A stretch of DNA of 8,704 nucleotides from DATGXB01 sp035298905 (GTDB taxonomy: Bacteria > Cyanobacteriota > Cyanobacteriia > Cyanobacteriales > Nostocaceae): the NCBI GenBank assembly GCA_035298905.1, contig DATGXQ010000586.1:1-8704 (forward strand), written 5' to 3'. The position numbers and the translations under genes were made by a program. This document shows, piece after piece, positions 6,089-8,704 of the stretch (the first letter of the stretch is position 1; the number at the start of each line of letters is the position of its first letter). Below the pieces are notes generated by a model, which saw nothing but the letters and a program-made list of their open reading frames with translations, made no database searches and was not told where the DNA came from.

Positions 6089-7996
6089 TTATATTCTGAC
6101 TAAATCGAAAGTCGAGTTAATGTTTAATTCCGGCATTAATTTAGACTGATGATTGATATATAAATACAAATATTCTTGAGCGCGAGTCATAGCCACATAA
6201 ATTTGTCTTCTTGCTAGAATTTCTGCATCTCTTTTACCAATACAATCATCAAATTGTTCTAACCAGATGAGTAAAACTGCTTTAAACTCTAACCCTAGAG
6301 ATGAAAGCATAGTGATAATTCTCACACCTTCTGTATTTCGATCAAATCTTCTTTGTGAATTATCATTTTGATTGACCCAGTAAGTAGGTATTCCTTGCTG
6401 ATTCAATTGTTGAATGATGGCTGTTAATCTAGGTCTCTCTGTTTGCTTTCCTGCTTGTCTATATAAAATTGCTATATCCTGGTAGTCTACATTTAATAGT
6501 TTTAAAGACTGAATATGAGAAACAATTAATTTATCTTGCTGTTCAGCATTAATACTAATATAAAGTTTAGGTTTATCTCCTTGTCTCAATACTGAATTTG
6601 GTTGTATCAAAGGAAAAGTTACATCCTCATCATCTAAAGGATCAATGAGATCAGAAACTCGATTCAAAATACTTAAAGCTGAGGATAGAACCTGGTTTGT
6701 ATTTCTGTAATTTTTATCTAAATCAAATTTTTTACTAAAAGTACGACCTTGTGCTTTAACTCCTACATCTCTCCATGTAAATTTTGATCGTTTATATAGA
6801 GTTTGATTACCATCAGCAACAATCATTAAATCACCATTTTCACTATCTTTTAGAGCATTAACACAACACTGAAACCATAGAGGGACGAAAGTATGTGCTT
6901 CATCAATTAAAATTGCATCCCATTTTTGTTCAGTGGAATATTCAGATAATTGAGCTAAAACTCTGTTTCCTGTATACTCATCTCTATTTCCTGTAACTTG
7001 ACTTGGTAAACTTCCTAATATTGATCTTGCCCAATCATCAAAATTTCTAACTTGAATATTTTGATAATTTTGATTTTGTGAATCTGTATGCAAAACAGAA
7101 CGTAAATAGGCTGACAAACATATATTAAAACAGAGGATTAAAATTTTAGCTTGAGGATTTTGATTAATTAAGTATTTAGCTCGAGAAATTAATAATAGAG
7201 TTTTTCCTGAACCAGAAACACCAAAAAAGATGCGATGACCATCTCCTATAGTTTTAGCCAGAGATTCTTGTTTAGTGTCTAGAGTCCTTAATATAAAGTC
7301 ACTTGGTAAAAGTGTAAAATCAAAATTAACACTAGTTAATTGCGCTTTTTCTTGACGAATAACAATCTCTGGATATAGGATTCCCTTGATTGTACTAATT
7401 TGGTCATTTGTCAAAGTAGAAAAATTAAAAGATATTTCAAACATCTGTTTGAAACGTTGAGTAATTGCTTCTTGTTGAATATCTTCTTTTTCCCATGCTA
7501 ATAATTCATGACGATAAATTACATTCTTAGTTGGCAAAATTTGTAGTAAATTGTATTTATTAGCTTGTTCGTATGTTAAGTTAGACATAATTGCACCTAC
7601 TCCAATAGGAAAACATAATTGTCCTTGATATCTTCCTGACTGGTTAGTTAATATTCTCGATTGCTTAAGAAGATTTAGTAATTTATCGAGGTAATCTTTA
7701 CCTTGGCGTAAAGGAGATTTTTGTTTTTCAATACTATCTACATCTTCTTGAGTCTTTTTTATGTCAAAACAATCTGATGAAGCTTTAAGAATTTGATTAG
7801 GATACCACCCTTTAACTTCAATAATTAGTAGTCCAAAATCAGGCGATAAAATAATAAAGTCAGGATACCGCCCATCTATTCTAGGTTCATACCAAACCGA
7901 AAAACTATCTGATAGCTTTTGTTTGAGAATATTGTATAGTCTTCTTTCTCCCTCACTAGCTTTTGAAGGGAGAGAAGGAGGTATCATAATTGCCAT
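6089..7996 (-). CDS. NERD nuclease - superfamily 1 UvrD-like helicase fusion
   Basis: This 635-residue protein couples a nuclease-related domain to an ATP-driven helicase/translocase. The NERD part (about residues 10-165) starts with SEGERRLY (14-21), then Asp46 in YPDFIIL and IEVKGW (59-64), giving the Asp46...Glu60-x-Lys62 catalytic pattern of the PD-(D/E)xK fold, which looks intact. The helicase follows: Walker A GVSGSGKT (259-266), Walker B ILIDEAH (362-368), motif III VADGNQTLYKR (393-403), motif IV YRNTNQVL (430-437), motif V around VRIITMLSSLGLEFKAVLL (558-576) and motif VI YVAMTRAQEYLYL (600-612). All are as expected for the UvrD/Rep class, so it is probably active. The likely role is cleavage or unwinding of foreign or damaged nucleic acid; defence is inferred, not shown. 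The start ATG (7996) has no clear Shine-Dalgarno; a second ATG four codons in is equally possible. The gene is much richer in A+T than pntA. Confidence 0.88.
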   Translation of the reverse strand: MAIMIPPSLPSKASEGERRLYNILKQKLSDSFSVWYEPRIDGRYPDFIILSPDFGLLIIEVKGWYPNQILKASSDCFDIKKTQEDVDSIEKQKSPLRQGKDYLDKLLNLLKQSRILTNQSGRYQGQLCFPIGVGAIMSNLTYEQANKYNLLQILPTKNVIYRHELLAWEKEDIQQEAITQRFKQMFEISFNFSTLTNDQISTIKGILYPEIVIRQEKAQLTSVNFDFTLLPSDFILRTLDTKQESLAKTIGDGHRIFFGVSGSGKTLLLISRAKYLINQNPQAKILILCFNICLSAYLRSVLHTDSQNQNYQNIQVRNFDDWARSILGSLPSQVTGNRDEYTGNRVLAQLSEYSTEQKWDAILIDEAHTFVPLWFQCCVNALKDSENGDLMIVADGNQTLYKRSKFTWRDVGVKAQGRTFSKKFDLDKNYRNTNQVLSSALSILNRVSDLIDPLDDEDVTFPLIQPNSVLRQGDKPKLYISINAEQQDKLIVSHIQSLKLLNVDYQDIAILYRQAGKQTERPRLTAIIQQLNQQGIPTYWVNQNDNSQRRFDRNTEGVRIITMLSSLGLEFKAVLLIWLEQFDDCIGKRDAEILARRQIYVAMTRAQEYLYLYINHQSKLMPELNINSTFDLVRI

Positions 7997-8034
7997 ACTT
8001 AAACAGGAGAATTTGGTACAAGTTATATTTTAAC

Positions 8035-8040
8035 AGTATA
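8035..8040 (-). promoter_or_regulatory. possible -10 box of the helicase/TPR operon
   Basis: Read on the minus strand this is TATACT, one base from the TATAAT consensus, about 38 bp before the helicase start codon. The hexamer 17 bp further upstream (TTACAT) is a poor -35 box, so the call rests on the -10 alone; in so AT-rich a region a chance match is likely enough to keep confidence low. Confidence 0.25.
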
Positions 8041-8061
8041 GAAGTTATCTAGTGATAATGT

Positions 8062-8078
8062 AACTTTTTTTAAAAGTT
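8062..8078. promoter_or_regulatory. inverted repeat upstream of the helicase gene
   Basis: AACTTTT (8062-8068) and AAAAGTT (8072-8078) are exact reverse complements separated by TTT. The element lies 66 bp upstream of the helicase start and just upstream of the candidate -10 box, a position compatible with a repressor or activator site. No regulator gene is visible in the window, and AT-rich palindromes arise by chance, so function is only suggested. Confidence 0.25.
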
Positions 8079-8190
8079 GAGTTGAACAGATACAAATTAT
8101 TTGTTTCTATTAGAAATAGTGACAAACATGATAATAAAATATTATAATTTACTCATTTTTTTAATTTCTGTTATTGATATCTGTTCTTCT

Positions 8191-8218
8191 CTTCGCGTCC
8201 TTCGCGTCTTCGCGGTTC
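8191..8218. repeat. CTTCGCGTC dispersed repeat
   Basis: CTTCGCGTC occurs twice in tandem (8191-8199, 8200-8208) followed by the variant TTCGCGGTTC (8209-8218). Read on the minus strand it starts GAACCGCGAAGACG. I recall close relatives of this GC-rich motif scattered in intergenic regions of Nostoc and other filamentous cyanobacteria. It stands out sharply from the AT-rich flanks. No hairpin strong enough to call a terminator is evident. Confidence 0.6.
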
Positions 8219-8292
8219 AATCAAAAAAGCATCGTCACTCACCCGAAATCTAGTTATATTTGTATTATTTACTACCGCATACAGACAAAAGA

Positions 8293-8300
8293 GCGATCGC
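8293..8300. repeat. HIP1 octamer GCGATCGC
   Basis: A perfect HIP1 copy immediately precedes the 20-bp tandem array, whose units contain a truncated form of it (GCGATCG or GCGATG). It may be the seed from which that array arose. Confidence 0.85.
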
Positions 8301-8311
8301 TCTTGGTGTGA

Positions 8312-8398
8312 TGCGATTATTCTGGGGTGGTGCGATGATTCTGAGTTTGGTGCGATCGTTCTGAGAGTGGTGCGATCGTTTTGAGAATGGTGCGATGG
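8312..8398. repeat. 20-bp tandem array with HIP1-like core
   Basis: TGCGAT recurs at 8312, 8331, 8351, 8371 and 8391, a spacing of 19 and then exactly 20 bp. Units run TGCGATGATTCTGAGTTTGG, TGCGATCGTTCTGAGAGTGG, TGCGATCGTTTTGAGAATGG, with a diverged first unit and a partial last one. The 20-bp period is not a multiple of three, which argues against a coding repeat. Length and regular divergence distinguish it from the 7-8 bp STRR arrays elsewhere in the window. No CRISPR-like spacers are present, as the units are contiguous. Confidence 0.85.
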
Positions 8399-8470
8399 CC
8401 TTCCCACTTTGTAATCTTTGCGACTACCCCACGGGAACACCTCCGGCGAATGTGTGATGGATAGATATAA

Positions 8471-8704
8471 TTAAACTGGGAAAAAATCAGCATCTAAAAT
8501 TTCATCAGGTGAAAAAGGATTCTCTTGAGGAAAAATAGATAAAGGAAGTCCAGTTTCGATTGCTGCTTCTTTTCGAGCGTGTTGATAACAATTATCTAAA
8601 ACTTCTATGTAGTAGTTTTTTAAACTAGGACTATCTGAAAAAGTATCTTTTAATCTTTGGCGATGTTCATAAATTGTGTATAAACAACTATTTGAACGGT
8701 TTTG
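8471..8704 (-). CDS. DUF29 family protein, C-terminal part
   Basis: An open frame enters from the right edge of the window and ends at TAA (8471-8473); 77 residues are visible. They match what I know of the C-terminal half of the DUF29 family (PF01724), which is abundant and multi-copy in cyanobacteria. After an arginine-rich helix (HRQRLKD), residues read DSPSLKNYYIEVLDNCYQHARKEAAIETGLP in two pieces around visible residues 24-54, then LSIFPQENPFSPDEILDADFFPV to the end, the family's proline-marked tail (FPxxxPFxxxxxLdxdFfP). Family members are usually about 140-160 residues, so roughly half is missing to the right of the window. The function of the family is unknown. It is on the same strand as the helicase gene but 474 bp upstream, beyond several repeats, so I see no reason to place it in that operon. 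Confidence 0.85.
   Translation of the reverse strand, partial: QNRSNSCLYTIYEHRQRLKDTFSDSPSLKNYYIEVLDNCYQHARKEAAIETGLPLSIFPQENPFSPDEILDADFFPV

Larger units (their letters stand above)
7997..8470. other. 474-bp repeat-bearing region upstream of the helicase gene
   Basis: No convincing gene is present. On the minus strand, TATACT (8035-8040 on plus as AGTATA), 38 bp before the helicase ATG, is a possible -10 box, but no good -35 sits at 17 bp. An operator-like inverted repeat lies at 8062-8078, a CTTCGCGTC repeat at 8191-8218, a HIP1 octamer at 8293-8300 and a 20-bp tandem array at 8312-8398. The 89-codon minus-strand frame 8171-8440 is generated by these repeats and is not believed. The rest (8079-8190, 8219-8292, 8399-8470) is AT-rich spacer in which I see nothing specific. 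Confidence 0.6.

Noticed and set aside
8312..8398. CRISPR array
   Set aside because: Repeats are contiguous at 20 bp with no unique spacers between them, and no cas gene is present.
8171..8440. 89-residue minus-strand open frame upstream of the helicase gene
   Set aside because: It spans the CTTCGCGTC repeat, a HIP1 site and the 20-bp array; the 20-bp period is not a multiple of three and there is no protein family resemblance.

Overview
The window looks like chromosomal DNA of a filamentous, Nostoc/Anabaena-type cyanobacterium. Evidence for this is four copies of the HIP1 octamer GCGATCGC (from 894, 2128, 3416 and 8293), short tandem arrays of 7-8 bp units of the kind known as STRR in heterocystous cyanobacteria, a three-subunit pyridine nucleotide transhydrogenase, and DUF2808 and DUF29 proteins, which are typical of cyanobacteria.

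Layout. Positions 1-39 hold an 8-bp tandem array that abuts the end of a minus-strand gene for a secreted DUF2808 protein (47-559). About 1 kb without a convincing gene follows; it carries a dispersed inverted repeat and a short heptamer array. Next is the plus-strand operon pntA-pntA2-pntB (1570-4597), which encodes the proton-pumping NAD(P) transhydrogenase. Its first two genes are separated by 170 bp that are mostly tandem repeats, its last two overlap by ATGA, and a strong hairpin terminator closes it (4631-4669).

Convergent to the pnt operon is an AT-rich minus-strand pair. The upstream gene (6089-7996) encodes a NERD nuclease fused to a superfamily 1 UvrD-like helicase, with the nuclease and helicase motifs apparently intact. 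After 39 bp comes a gene (4781-6049) for an alpha-helical, TPR-like protein ending in a cold-shock-domain-like OB fold. A nuclease-helicase next to a repeat-scaffold protein with a probable RNA/ssDNA-binding end suggests a compact nucleic-acid-processing module, possibly phage or plasmid defence. This is the most interesting part of the window; the function is inferred, not shown.

Upstream of the helicase, 7997-8470 holds an operator-like inverted repeat, a CTTCGCGTC repeat and a 20-bp tandem array built around a HIP1-like core. The window ends inside a minus-strand DUF29 gene (8471-8704), of which only the C-terminal 77 residues are present.

How the genes work together: the three Pnt proteins form one membrane complex using the proton gradient to reduce NADP+ with NADH. 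The helicase and TPR/cold-shock proteins are probably co-transcribed and may act together. The DUF2808 and DUF29 genes show no link to either group.
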